Source of the DNA: Flavobacterium laiguense
Lineage (GTDB): Bacteria; Bacteroidota; Bacteroidia; Flavobacteriales; Flavobacteriaceae
Direction of reading: 5' to 3'
Assembly: GCF_003097655.1 (NCBI RefSeq)
Contig: NZ_QCZH01000003.1
Location: forward strand, 124,001-188,000
DNA: 64,000 nucleotides
Shown piece by piece: positions 55,075-64,000 of this stretch; the first letter of the stretch is position 1; each line of letters starts with the position of its first letter. The notes below the pieces were generated by a model. The model was given only the letters and a program-made list of their open reading frames with translations. It had not been told where the DNA came from and did not search any database. Both the position numbers and the translations under genes were made by a program.

Positions 55075-55138
55075 GCCCTTCTAATCAAGAGTAAATTAAT
55101 CTTCATAAACCAAATTTAGGTTCCCTAAACAAAATATA

Positions 55139-56008
55139 ATGGCATCAGGTTTTTTCGTACTATTAGATGATATCGCAGCAATTATGGATGATGTTGCGGC
55201 AATGAGCAAAATTGCAACAAAAAAAACGGCGGGTATTTTAGGCGATGATTTGGCCGTAAATGCCGAAAAAGCTTCCGGATTTATTTCCTCCAGAGAACTC
55301 CCCGTATTGTGGGCCATTGCAAAAGGTTCCTTTATCAATAAACTCATTATTTTGCCAATCGCCTTTCTGCTGAGTGCTTTTTTCCCTTTGGCGATTATAA
55401 TAATCTTAGTGCTTGGTGGTCTTTTTTTGGCGTATGAAGGCGCCGAAAAAATATACGAATACTTTTTTCCCCATGGCCATTCAAAACCCGAAATTACATT
55501 AGAAACGTTTAGCGAAGAAGAAATTCTGTCTCGTGAAAAGGAAAAAATAAAATCAGCTATAGTAACCGATTTTATTTTATCGGTAGAGATCGTAATTATT
55601 GCGCTGGGTACCGTAATAGGAAAACCTATTTTGTCGCAGATTATTGTTGTTTCAATAGTTGCAATAATAGCAACAATTGGTGTTTACGGCATTGTAGCCC
55701 TAATTGTAAGAATGGATGAACTGGGTTTTAAACTTATTGGAATAAGCACTAAAGAACGTAGCCTATCAAAAACCGTAGGTAACATATTGGTACAAGCACT
55801 ACCAAAAGTCATCAAAAGTTTAGCCGTTATTGGTACAATAGCTTTGATTTTGGTAGCTGGTGGCATATTTGTACATAATATTGATTTTTTACATCATTTA
55901 TTCCCCCAATTACCCTCCATTATAAAAGAATTCAGCATTGGTCTTATAATTGGACTAGTTGTTTTAAGAATTGTTAACCTATTTAAAAAGATTATCGGGA
56001 AAAAGTAA
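55139..56008 (+). CDS. DUF808-family (YedI-like) inner-membrane protein
   Basis: This 289-residue membrane protein has a MASGFFVLLDDIAAIMDDVA start, the GILGDDLAVNAEKASGFISS motif and six to seven hydrophobic segments, all typical of the DUF808/YedI family. Its role is unknown. The gene is convergent with the ABC exporter gene and shares its terminator. Confidence 0.87.
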   Translation: MASGFFVLLDDIAAIMDDVAAMSKIATKKTAGILGDDLAVNAEKASGFISSRELPVLWAIAKGSFINKLIILPIAFLLSAFFPLAIIIILVLGGLFLAYEGAEKIYEYFFPHGHSKPEITLETFSEEEILSREKEKIKSAIVTDFILSVEIVIIALGTVIGKPILSQIIVVSIVAIIATIGVYGIVALIVRMDELGFKLIGISTKERSLSKTVGNILVQALPKVIKSLAVIGTIALILVAGGIFVHNIDFLHHLFPQLPSIIKEFSIGLIIGLVVLRIVNLFKKIIGKK

Positions 56009-56064
56009 GGAATTGCAATGCAGACCAATTCCAGAGAAATTTTTAGAGCAAATGGAAAAAATAA

Positions 56065-56102
56065 AAGCCAAACCAAATAACGCTAATTATTTAGTTTGGC
56101 TT
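56065..56102. terminator. Bidirectional terminator between DUF808 and ABC exporter genes
   Basis: aagccaaac-c-aaataa (56065-56080) pairs with ttattt-a-gtttggctt (56087-56102), one mismatch. Confidence 0.65.
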
Positions 56103-56129
56103 AGATTGTTTTCTTCAACGAAGTATGTT

Positions 56130-57884
56130 TTAAACTAACTTTCTCTCCCCTATCTGTTGTCTCCACATAGCATAATACAGCCCTTTTTCATCCAATAAAT
56201 CATAGTGTTTTCCTTGTTCGATAATACTGCCTTGCTCTAAAACATATATTCTGTCAGCATGCATAATGGTTGACAATCTGTGAGCAATCAATACCGTAAT
56301 TTGGTCTTGTTTGGAAGATATACTCTGAATGGTTTGCGTAATTTCTTCTTCCGTGATAGAATCTAATGCAGATGTCGCTTCGTCAAACAACAATAATCTA
56401 GGATTTCTTAATAACGCTCTTGCAATAGATAATCGTTGTTTTTCCCCACCCGATACTTTAATACCACCTTCTCCAATAGTGGTGTTCAATCCATTTTCGG
56501 CTCGTGCCAATAAATTTTGACAGGCTGATTTTTGCAATACATCATTTATTTCGGCATCGGTTGCATTGGGTTTCACAAACAATAAATTGTCTTTTATGGT
56601 TCCAGAAAACAATTGTGAGTCTTGGGTCACAAACCCCAACTGTTGTCGCAACTCGGTCAGATCAATGTCTTTGGCATTTATTTTATTGTAAAAAATGGCA
56701 CCTTCTTCAGGAGTATATAGCCCGACCAACATTTTTACCAAAGTTGTTTTACCACTTCCAGATGGCCCAACAAAAGCAATGGTTTCTCCTGCTTTGGCCT
56801 CAAAAGAAATGTCTTTCACGGCATAACTCGTGGCAGTTTGATGCTTGAAAGAAATATTTGAAAATCTCAAATTATTGATAAACCCAATTGTTTTGGGATG
56901 CATTGGTTTCTCTTCGCTTTTGGCGTTCATCAAATCTCCAAAATTATCCATCGAGGCTTTTGTCTCGTTATAAGTTGCTATAACATTTCCAAGTTCCTGA
57001 AGTGGATTAAACAAAAAGAAAGAGAAAAAAAGCAACGTAATCAAATCGCCCGGCTTGATGATTCCCTGAAAAATAAACATGTATAATGCAAACACTAAAC
57101 CAGTTCGCATAAAATGAACCGTTGTCCCTTGAACAAAACTCAAAGAACGAATAAATCGAACTTTCTTCAGCTCTAACCCTAATATTTTTATAGTAGTACT
57201 ATTTAAGCGATTTACTTCTTGCTCTGTTAAACCCAAACTTTTCACCAATTCAATATTACGCAACGATTCGGTTGTTGCTCCAGCCAAAGCAGTGGTTTCG
57301 CCGAGTATTTCCTTTGAAACCTTCTTGATTCTTGTACCCAAAAAAGAACTGATAAAAGCAATAACAGGAACCGTTGCCAAAAAAATAGGCCCCAACAACC
57401 AATGGATGGAAATAGCATAAATAACCACAAATGTGATTCCGATTAGCGATTGAAAAACCAATGAAATAGCCAAAGTGATGAACTTTTCACAATCTATTTT
57501 TACCTTCTGAAGCTTTCCTAATGTTTCACCACTTCGTTGATCCTCAAAATCCTGAAAAGGCAACTCAAGCGCTTTTTGAATACCGTTAGTATACATTTTT
57601 GCCCCTGTTCGTTGAATGATAATATTGGTAAAATAATCCTGAAAATTTTTGGCTATTCTGGATATCATTGCGGCTCCCAAAGACAAAGCCAACCAACCTA
57701 AAACTGTTTTCGTAAAATCAGATACATTATGATTGAAAGTAGCTACTCCAACTCCGCATTGATTTAGCAATTTACCAATAATAATAGAATCGCATAAAGA
57801 AAAACATTGGTTAATCGCTGCCAAAAACAAGGCCAAAAACAATAAAGGCTTATGTTCTTTGATGTAGGTATATAGTATTTTCAT
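56130..57884 (-). CDS. ABC exporter, fused permease and ATPase
   Basis: The protein has 584 residues from ATG 57884 (MKILYTYIKEHKPLL); the ORF extends upstream without signal. Six transmembrane helices occupy about residues 12-300. The ATPase has Walker A GPSGSGKTT, the signature VSGGEKQR, Walker B LLLFDEATSALD and the switch IAHRLS. It resembles MsbA/multidrug exporters and works as a homodimer. The substrate is unknown. Confidence 0.9.
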   Translation of the reverse strand: MKILYTYIKEHKPLLFLALFLAAINQCFSLCDSIIIGKLLNQCGVGVATFNHNVSDFTKTVLGWLALSLGAAMISRIAKNFQDYFTNIIIQRTGAKMYTNGIQKALELPFQDFEDQRSGETLGKLQKVKIDCEKFITLAISLVFQSLIGITFVVIYAISIHWLLGPIFLATVPVIAFISSFLGTRIKKVSKEILGETTALAGATTESLRNIELVKSLGLTEQEVNRLNSTTIKILGLELKKVRFIRSLSFVQGTTVHFMRTGLVFALYMFIFQGIIKPGDLITLLFFSFFLFNPLQELGNVIATYNETKASMDNFGDLMNAKSEEKPMHPKTIGFINNLRFSNISFKHQTATSYAVKDISFEAKAGETIAFVGPSGSGKTTLVKMLVGLYTPEEGAIFYNKINAKDIDLTELRQQLGFVTQDSQLFSGTIKDNLLFVKPNATDAEINDVLQKSACQNLLARAENGLNTTIGEGGIKVSGGEKQRLSIARALLRNPRLLLFDEATSALDSITEEEITQTIQSISSKQDQITVLIAHRLSTIMHADRIYVLEQGSIIEQGKHYDLLDEKGLYYAMWRQQIGERKLV

Positions 57885-57932
57885 TGTTCTTTCTAAAAAA
57901 TTGAAATGCAAAACTACAATTATTGAATTCAA

Positions 57933-58500
57933 AATAATTACAATAAATACAATAATAACACAACACTATTTATTAAACATGTCATATCCAAAATTCTAAT
58001 TCAAAAAACATCTATTAGACCACCGCTTGTTTGAAATTCTTTTCCGCTAGAGTGATGCCTCTGGCCCGTACACACAAACCGAGTATTTACAATCAAAAAA
58101 CGGAAAAGCAACTCCATAAAGGGTTTGCTTTTCTGTTTTAGTTCCCGCTCTGCGATTCTGAAAGCTTTCGGAACCAGACTTCCCCGCTGGATTGAGCATC
58201 TTTTTCGCTAGCGCGATGCCTCTGGCTCGTGCACACAGGCAAAGAAAGTACTACAAATCCACAATCAAAGTCCTTGCGAGGAACGAAGCAAACTCACTAT
58301 CAAAAGCAAACCCAGCAAATCATTCAATTTTTCCTTCCATCGGGGCGAGATATTTGGTTTTCAAACATATGAATTCAAAGTATACATTGTAAGATCTAAT
58401 ACGCAGATATAAGTATAACGATAGTGTCGATTTTTTTAGCAAGGAATACTAGTAACAATTTCAAATAGTAAACGTCATACCTTAAACTAAACCACCAAAT
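57933..58500. other. Intergenic stretch rich in family B and C repeats
   Basis: Contains family B copies (58022-58141, 58182-58241), a gattctgaaagctttcggaacc hairpin (58154-58175) and a left half of family C (58258-58320). No gene recognised. Confidence 0.6.
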
Positions 58501-59226
58501 ATGAAACTTTCTTTAAAAAAATTCGATGACTCACCTCAACTTTATGCAAGAATAGCTGGATTACTTTATCTAATAATTATTATAGCTGGCATTTTTGGGC
58601 AAATTTTAGTTCGCAATAAATTAATCGTTTCTGGAGATGCTACCGCCACTGCTAACAACATTATGAATTCTGAATTGCTATGGAGAACGGGTATTAGCGT
58701 TGATTTGATTATGCATATTTGTGATTTGCCAGTAATGATAATTCTGTATTACTTGCTCAGACCAGTAAACAAAAAATTGGCATTACTCAATTTGTCTTTT
58801 AATTTAATACAAACTGCCGTATTAGTAGCCAATAAGTTAAATCTTTTGGCCACTTTGTTTTTCTTAGGCGATGCTGCATTCTTGAAATCATTTAGCCCTG
58901 AACAACTGCATACTTTATCATATTTATCTATTAAACTACATGATATTGGTTTTGGAGTTGGGTTAATCTTTTTTGGTTTTGTATGTCTCATCGAAGGATA
59001 TCTACTTTTTAAATCCAATTATTTCCCTAAAACAATTGGAGTTCTAATGTCAATTGCTGGTGTTTGTTACCTTGCAAATAGTTTTGCATTTATTTTAGTG
59101 CCACAACTTTCAAGTATTGTATTACTAATGCCTTGCCTTATTGCTGAATTATCATTTAGTTTATGGCTCATTTTCAAAGGAGTAAATCTGCCTATATGGA
59201 AAAATTCGGTTCTTAAAAATATATAA
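58501..59226 (+). CDS. DUF4386-family membrane protein
   Basis: This 241-residue protein has about six transmembrane helices and the DUF4386 hallmark start (QLYARIAGLLYLIIIIAGIF). Further traits are SVDLIMHICDLPVMIILYYL and IGFGVGLIFFGFVCLIEGYL. Function is unknown; it probably acts as a small membrane protein in stress or transport. It stands alone between repeat clusters. Confidence 0.83.
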   Translation: MKLSLKKFDDSPQLYARIAGLLYLIIIIAGIFGQILVRNKLIVSGDATATANNIMNSELLWRTGISVDLIMHICDLPVMIILYYLLRPVNKKLALLNLSFNLIQTAVLVANKLNLLATLFFLGDAAFLKSFSPEQLHTLSYLSIKLHDIGFGVGLIFFGFVCLIEGYLLFKSNYFPKTIGVLMSIAGVCYLANSFAFILVPQLSSIVLLMPCLIAELSFSLWLIFKGVNLPIWKNSVLKNI

Positions 59227-59802
59227 AAAGCACTTTTTTTTAATCTGCCTGATAATTCGCAGAAATAATGCCATCACAAAATTATTCTTTACTATAAATA
59301 GATTGAGGAAGTTCAATCCGTACCAATAGAGTACAAATTCTGATATTCTTTTTTTAGTGCAATCCAAGCTTTTACCCCCCGTTGGTTTGAGCGTCTATTT
59401 CGCTAGCGCGATGCCTTTGGCTCGTGAACACAAGCCAAGTATTTACAATCTAAAAACAAAAAAAAATCTATAACGGGGTTGCTTTTTTGTTTTAGCTCGA
59501 TCAGCGATTCCGAAAGATTTCGGAACCCGACTTCGCCACACACGCTGGGCAAACAATACAATTCCACAATAAAGTCCATGTGAGTTCCAATAATTATCGG
59601 AACTCTCCGCTAGTGCGATGCCTCTGGCTCGTGCACACAAGCCGAGTATTTACAATCTGAAAATAGAAAAATTCGCGTATCGGTACGATCAGGACACTAG
59701 CGATTACGGAAGATTACAAAAATTTTTCATTTAAAAATTTACAAAACAGTTTACCGCTACTCTTTAGAAAAATAACTATTTTTGCAGTCTAATTTTTTTA
59801 CC
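59227..59802. other. Intergenic stretch with family B repeats
   Basis: Family B copies lie at 59376-59494 and 59605-59671. A gattccgaaagatttcggaacc hairpin lies at 59506-59527. The -7 element TATTTTTG at 59777-59784 probably belongs to the amidase promoter. Confidence 0.6.
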
Positions 59803-60690
59803 ATGTCAAAGAAAAAATACAAAATAGCGGTCATTCAATTGAATCTTAATGATGTTGCCGAAAACAATCTAAAAAAATGCTTAGATTGGGTTCGAGACGC
59901 AGCCAATCAAGGAGCCGAAGTCATTTCATTACCCGAACTATATAGTAGTCATTATTTTTGTCAAAGTGAAGATGTAGATAATTTTGCCTTGGCTGAACCT
60001 TTGTACAGCACTTCATTTATTGCATTTAGCGCTTTAGCAAAAGAATTGGGTGTTGTTATCATTGTTCCTTTCTTTGAAAAAAGAATGGCTGGAATTTACC
60101 ACAATAGTGCTTATATAATTGATACCGATGGATCTGAAGCCGGATTGTACCGAAAAATGCACATTCCTGATGACCCTCATTTTTACGAAAAATTCTATTT
60201 CACCCCTGGTGATTTAGGTTTTAAAGCCTTCCCAACCCAAAAAGGAAAAATAGGAACTTTAATTTGTTGGGATCAGTGGTATCCGGAAGCAGCTCGATTA
60301 ACGGCCTTGCAAGGTGCCGATGTGTTGTTTTACCCAACGGCTATTGGATGGCATCCTCTTGAAAAAGAAGAATACGGCGAAAACCAACACGGTGCCTGGA
60401 TGAACGTGATGAAAGGTCATGCCGTTGCCAATGGAGTTTATGTGGCTGCTGCTAACAGAATTGGTTTAGAACAATATATTGAAGGAACTGCTGGAATTCA
60501 GTTTTGGGGATCTTCGTTTATTGCGGGACCTCAAGGTGAAATTTTGGCGCAAGCCTCTCACGATAAAGAAGAAATCCTGATTGCCGAAGTAGACTTGGAT
60601 TTACAGGAAAATGTACGTCAGAACTGGCCTTTCTTCAGAGACAGAAGAATAGATGCTTTTGGTGACATTACCAAACGTGCTATCGACTAA
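59803..60690 (+). CDS. aguB: N-carbamoylputrescine amidase (nitrilase superfamily)
   Basis: The protein has 295 residues from ATG 59803 (MSKKKYKIAVIQLNLND). The catalytic Glu is in ISLPELYSSHYF, Lys in YRKMHIPDDPHFYEKFYFTP and Cys in GTLICWDQWYPEAARL, all matching plant/bacterial N-carbamoylputrescine amidases. It releases putrescine, CO2 and ammonia. The agmatine deiminase gene lies 2 kb downstream, separated by a minus-strand gene. Confidence 0.92.
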   Translation: MSKKKYKIAVIQLNLNDVAENNLKKCLDWVRDAANQGAEVISLPELYSSHYFCQSEDVDNFALAEPLYSTSFIAFSALAKELGVVIIVPFFEKRMAGIYHNSAYIIDTDGSEAGLYRKMHIPDDPHFYEKFYFTPGDLGFKAFPTQKGKIGTLICWDQWYPEAARLTALQGADVLFYPTAIGWHPLEKEEYGENQHGAWMNVMKGHAVANGVYVAAANRIGLEQYIEGTAGIQFWGSSFIAGPQGEILAQASHDKEEILIAEVDLDLQENVRQNWPFFRDRRIDAFGDITKRAID

Positions 60691-60714
60691 TTGTTATAAC
60701 AAACAACTATAAAC

Positions 60715-60759
60715 AAAAAACTACCAATAGTATTTCTTTACTTTTGGTAGTTTTTTTTT
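60715..60759. terminator. Bidirectional terminator after aguB
   Basis: aaaaaactaccaa (60715-60727) pairs with ttggtagtttttt (60744-60756), flanked by a T-tract and an A-tract. Confidence 0.75.
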
Positions 60760-60860
60760 CATTATAATCGAATAAAACAAAAGGCACTAATTGACTAAAT
60801 ATTCAGACATTCATCTTTTAGACCTTAGCGTCTTAGCACCTCTTTATTCAACAATTATAA

Positions 60861-62387
60861 CTAATCCAAATCTGGTTGAAATATTTTTACAGTTCCATCA
60901 CCTTCACTACTTACTACAACCAAACTTCTTTTGGTTGGACTTTTAGAAGCAGGAATAAACAAAAGACCTTCGGGAGCATCACCCGTTTTTATCGTTTGTA
61001 AATGTTTTGGAGCCATCGGATTACTCACATCATAAACCATAAAGGCATCGGCTCTTTCCAATCCTACAAAAAGAATTTGTTTATCTCCCATTTTAGTAAC
61101 GCAAACAGCTTCTGGCTCTGCTCCTTTATCATCGCTTCTTGCATCATCATACAAACCAAATTCGAAAGCTTTTTTGTCCAATTCGTTTTTACTGTCAAAA
61201 ACCAATTGTCCTGTAAGTCCATTCCAAATTGAAAAGGAACGTGCGCCAAATCCCACTAATTCATCAAAATCTCCATCTCCATCTGTATCTCCCATTTTGG
61301 TATTGATGTTTAATCTTCCCATACTCGCATCTGTTTTTAGAGCTGCAGCATTAGGAAAAATAATTGGGTCTAATACTACCGCAGCATTATTAATCCTCTT
61401 AACATCAACAAAAGCACTATATTCTCTTGCATCTCCCTCATTTGCTGTAACAAAATAAGGTATTTTATTTACTTCAAAATTGCTGATAGCGTCAGGCTGA
61501 AACATCCCTTTTAGTTTCCATGGATTAAAAGCAATAGTAGCATCTTTATCACTAATGTCAATGGCATTTTCTGCTAAATTGTAATCTTTAAATCCTAAAG
61601 GAAAAATTTGCATGATTTTTTTAGTTGTTAAATCAATTTTAGCCACTCCATTATTTTCTTGTAAAGTAACCCAAGCAGTTTTGGAATCAGCAGAAACAGT
61701 GATGTATTCTGGTTCAATATCGGCAGCAAAATTATTGGTTAAACTTGCTATTTTGAATCCTTTGGTTTTTAAATCATCTAATTGGTTGCTAAAGCTAGCA
61801 AAATTCAAAGTAGTTACTGTATAACCAGAAACTACATCAATAATAGAAACAGAACCATCTGGATCTAAAGCATAAGTGTCATTTGGCTCACCTTCATTAG
61901 CCGTCATTATGAATTTACCATCTTGTGAATAGGTAATCATATCAGGTAATGCACCTACAGTAATTTCTTTAACCAAAGCATAATTTGAAGTTTCGAAAAC
62001 GACAACTTTACCTGGTTCTTGTTTGTTCGATTTTGATTCTAAAGCTACTGCCAATTTTCCATTAAAAGTAGCTACGCTATTGGCGGCACCATTATAAGGA
62101 ACCAAATCAATACTAGTAATCAAAACAGGTTTCGACGGATCTGAAAGATCAATTATATCTATTTTATTGGCACTACTATTATTTACTGTAAATAATTTTT
62201 GGGAAGTTTCATCATAAGCACTTATTTCAGCAGCACCAGTTCCGCCAATAGTCAATGTCCCAATTTCTTTGAAAGTAGAAGGATTTTCGTTTACTACTAC
62301 TTCTGGAGTTTCATTGGAATCTTTATCGTTTTGACAACTTACAATTAATAATATTGCTGCAAATACAGTTAGACTTTTCTTTATCAT
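60861..62387 (-). CDS. Choice-of-anchor I family lipoprotein (beta-propeller)
   Basis: The protein has 508 residues from ATG 62387, which gives a compact lipoprotein signal (MIKKSLTVFAAILLIVSC); an upstream ATG at 62411 is also possible. It matches the choice-of-anchor I family, large exported beta-propellers with motifs such as LPDMITYSQDGKFIMTANEG and FVTANEGDAREYSAF, often found with extracellular phosphatases. The DTDGDGDFDE stretch is a calcium-binding-like loop. It lies on the opposite strand to the agmatine pathway genes. Confidence 0.8.
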   Translation of the reverse strand: MIKKSLTVFAAILLIVSCQNDKDSNETPEVVVNENPSTFKEIGTLTIGGTGAAEISAYDETSQKLFTVNNSSANKIDIIDLSDPSKPVLITSIDLVPYNGAANSVATFNGKLAVALESKSNKQEPGKVVVFETSNYALVKEITVGALPDMITYSQDGKFIMTANEGEPNDTYALDPDGSVSIIDVVSGYTVTTLNFASFSNQLDDLKTKGFKIASLTNNFAADIEPEYITVSADSKTAWVTLQENNGVAKIDLTTKKIMQIFPLGFKDYNLAENAIDISDKDATIAFNPWKLKGMFQPDAISNFEVNKIPYFVTANEGDAREYSAFVDVKRINNAAVVLDPIIFPNAAALKTDASMGRLNINTKMGDTDGDGDFDELVGFGARSFSIWNGLTGQLVFDSKNELDKKAFEFGLYDDARSDDKGAEPEAVCVTKMGDKQILFVGLERADAFMVYDVSNPMAPKHLQTIKTGDAPEGLLFIPASKSPTKRSLVVVSSEGDGTVKIFQPDLD

Positions 62388-62547
62388 TTTTAGTTTATTT
62401 TTAGTTTTCAAAAATACTTTTCAAATAAATATTCCTTATTACCCGAATATTATAAAATCTTTAACAAATAATACCTTCTAAATTTGTTGCATCCATTAAC
62501 GCCTAAAATGTAATCATCAGAACTATTTATTAATTCTAGCGTTTGAT

Positions 62548-62555
62548 TATCTTTG
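62548..62555 (+). promoter_or_regulatory. -7 element of the agmatine deiminase promoter
   Basis: TATCTTTG lies 24 bases before the ATG at 62580. No convincing -33 TTG is seen at the expected spacing. Confidence 0.4.
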
Positions 62556-62579
62556 CACGCATTACAATTAGCATTTACT

Positions 62580-63620
62580 ATGACTACACTTACAAGACGA
62601 TTTCCTGCAGAGTGGGAAAAACAACAAGGAATTTTATTGTGTTTTCCGCATAATGGGAAAGATTGGCCGGGAAAATATGAAGCCGTTCAATGGGCATTTG
62701 TTGAATTCATCAAGAAAGTAGCTTCTTTTGAAACTGTTTTTTTGGTCGTTGCCGATGAAAATCAAAAAAATAAAGTAGCCGAAATGTTAGAAGCAGCACA
62801 CGTAATAATGAGCAACGTTTCTTTCATCATTCATAAAACCAATCGCAGTTGGATGCGCGATTCGGGACCAATTATTGTCAAAAATGGTACTAGCAGAGAA
62901 GCATTAAATTTTAATTTTAACGGTTGGGCCAAATACAAAAATATCAATCTGGACAAACACGTTCCTGAAAAAGTTGGCGAATCTCTAAATATTCCTGTTA
63001 CCCAAGTAATGTACAAAGGAAAACCGGTAATTGTAGAAGGCGGTGCCATTGATGTAAACGGAAAAGGGACTTTATTAACGTCTGAAGAATGTTTGATGCA
63101 TCCTGATATTCAGGTTCGGAATCCTAATTTCACCAAAGAAGACTACGAAGCTGTTTTTAAAGAATATCTTGGGGTAACCAATGTAATCTGGTTGGGCGAC
63201 GGTATTGAAGGCGATGATACACACGGGCACATCGACGATTTATGCCGATTTGTTAATGAAAATACGATTGTTACCATAGTCGAATTAGATCCAACTGACA
63301 GCAATTACAAACCGTTGCAGGATAATTTGAAACGACTGCAAAATGCCAAACTCGAAAACGGAAAAGCACCAATCATAGTTGCATTACCGATGCCAAAACG
63401 AATTGATTTTGATGGATTGCGTTTACCAGCGAGTTACGCTAATTTCCTGATTTTAAACAACTGTGTTTTGGTTCCTACTTTTAATGACGCCAACGATAGG
63501 AAAGCGCTAAATATTTTAGCCGAATGTTTCCCTGATCGAGAAATTATCGGGATCAGTGCTATTGATTTAATTTGGGGATTTGGAACGTTGCATTGCTTGA
63601 GCCAACAAATCCCAGAATAA
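62580..63620 (+). CDS. aguA: Agmatine deiminase
   Basis: The protein has 346 residues from ATG 62580 (MTTLTRRFPAEWEKQQGILL). The pentein-fold residues are visible: NRSWMRDSGPI, the catalytic pair in GIEGDDTHGHIDDLCRF, and the C-terminal nucleophile in GTLHCLSQQ. It converts agmatine to N-carbamoylputrescine, the substrate of AguB. Confidence 0.92.
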   Translation: MTTLTRRFPAEWEKQQGILLCFPHNGKDWPGKYEAVQWAFVEFIKKVASFETVFLVVADENQKNKVAEMLEAAHVIMSNVSFIIHKTNRSWMRDSGPIIVKNGTSREALNFNFNGWAKYKNINLDKHVPEKVGESLNIPVTQVMYKGKPVIVEGGAIDVNGKGTLLTSEECLMHPDIQVRNPNFTKEDYEAVFKEYLGVTNVIWLGDGIEGDDTHGHIDDLCRFVNENTIVTIVELDPTDSNYKPLQDNLKRLQNAKLENGKAPIIVALPMPKRIDFDGLRLPASYANFLILNNCVLVPTFNDANDRKALNILAECFPDREIIGISAIDLIWGFGTLHCLSQQIPE

Positions 63621-63944
63621 TATTTAAGCATTTAGATTTTTTTTTAAAAATCTAAAAAATCATAAATATTCAGCCCATTTCTGATTTTAAATTGCCTCCA
63701 GCTAAAGCTGGAGATCAATTAATGAATATCAAATTGGCTTTGGCCGAAATAACAAACCATTTTTGCTAAAGCCATTGACTAGTATTCCAATTTCATTCCT
63801 CCAGCTAAAGCTGGAGACAATTCAAAACTTTGTGTAAAACAAATGAGAATGAAACAACTGAATATTTTTAACCCTCTGAAAAACAAAAAAAAGACTTGTA
63901 GAAATAATTCAACAAGTCTTTTTTCATTAGATATAACTCCTTTT
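63621..63944. other. Intergenic stretch with paired ctccagc palindromes
   Basis: Two copies of ctccagctaaagctggag lie at 63696-63713 and 63799-63816, both with the flank attgc/attcc on the left and gaga(t/c)aatt on the right. No gene seen. Confidence 0.6.
63887..63924 (-). terminator. Bidirectional terminator near the window end
   Basis: aaaaaagacttgt (63887-63899) pairs with acaagtctttttt (63912-63924). It serves the partial minus-strand gene that stops at 63945. Confidence 0.75.
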
Positions 63945-64000
63945 TTAGTCTCTCGTAAAAGATAATTTTTGATCTGAACTAATAATCATATCAAATCCAT
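63945..64000 (-). CDS. C-terminal end of a minus-strand gene (partial)
   Basis: The frame from the window edge reads GFDMIISSDQKLSFTRD and stops with TAA at 63947-63945, 21 bases before a terminator. Too short to identify. Confidence 0.35.
   Translation of the reverse strand, partial: GFDMIISSDQKLSFTRD

Overview
The window reads as a chromosome segment from a Flavobacterium-like member of the Bacteroidota. Support: AT-rich DNA, promoters of the TTG-N19-TAnnTTTG type, a type IX secretion C-terminal domain, SusC/FecA-style TonB receptors, a bacillithiol redox protein, an arginine cluster that uses a transcarbamylase of the acylated-ornithine type, and several palindromic intergenic repeat families typical of this group. 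I had no database access; family names come from motif recognition.

Layout. 0-3 kb: the right end of a recombinase-in-trio-like element inserted into the 5' end of a conjugative-element ssb, followed by a DUF932 gene and a decayed PRTRC-E remnant. 3.6-8.1 kb: an unknown membrane protein, then an iron/haem-type pair (di-haem cytochrome c peroxidase lipoprotein and TonB receptor) flanked by five copies of a CTATATACTT-type motif. 8.3-18.6 kb: a two-component system, PepSY-like protein, beta-propeller protein, TolC/MFP/RND pump and PAP2 phosphatase. This block lies between two diverged copies of a terminator plus tRNA-3'-end-like sequence and may be an island. 18.6-25.9 kb: IS3, IS982, IS4-like and IS30 pieces, a tRNA-Ser-like 3' end and an integrase stub, surrounding a chromate module (ChrB-AraC fusion, ChrA, exported superoxide dismutase).

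26-32.3 kb: an accessory run of small enzymes, mostly on the minus strand: a Crp/Fnr regulator, four GNAT acetyltransferases (two in tandem duplication), an NTF2-like protein, a CPBP protease, DinB and an oxidoreductase. 32.6-44 kb: the arginine/proline biosynthesis cluster (GNAT, argG, argC, argD, proA, proB, argF', argB, argE, argH), preceded by a short leader ORF. It appears sufficient to make arginine from glutamate through acetylated intermediates.

44-64 kb: a YtxJ-type protein, ClpB, a 1213-residue type IX-secreted repeat protein, a repeat-filled stretch, a broken GMP reductase gene, a HigBA toxin-antitoxin pair, DUF808, an ABC exporter, DUF4386, and the two agmatine-to-putrescine enzymes (deiminase and N-carbamoylputrescine amidase) flanking a choice-of-anchor I lipoprotein. 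No rRNA, complete tRNA or CRISPR array was seen.
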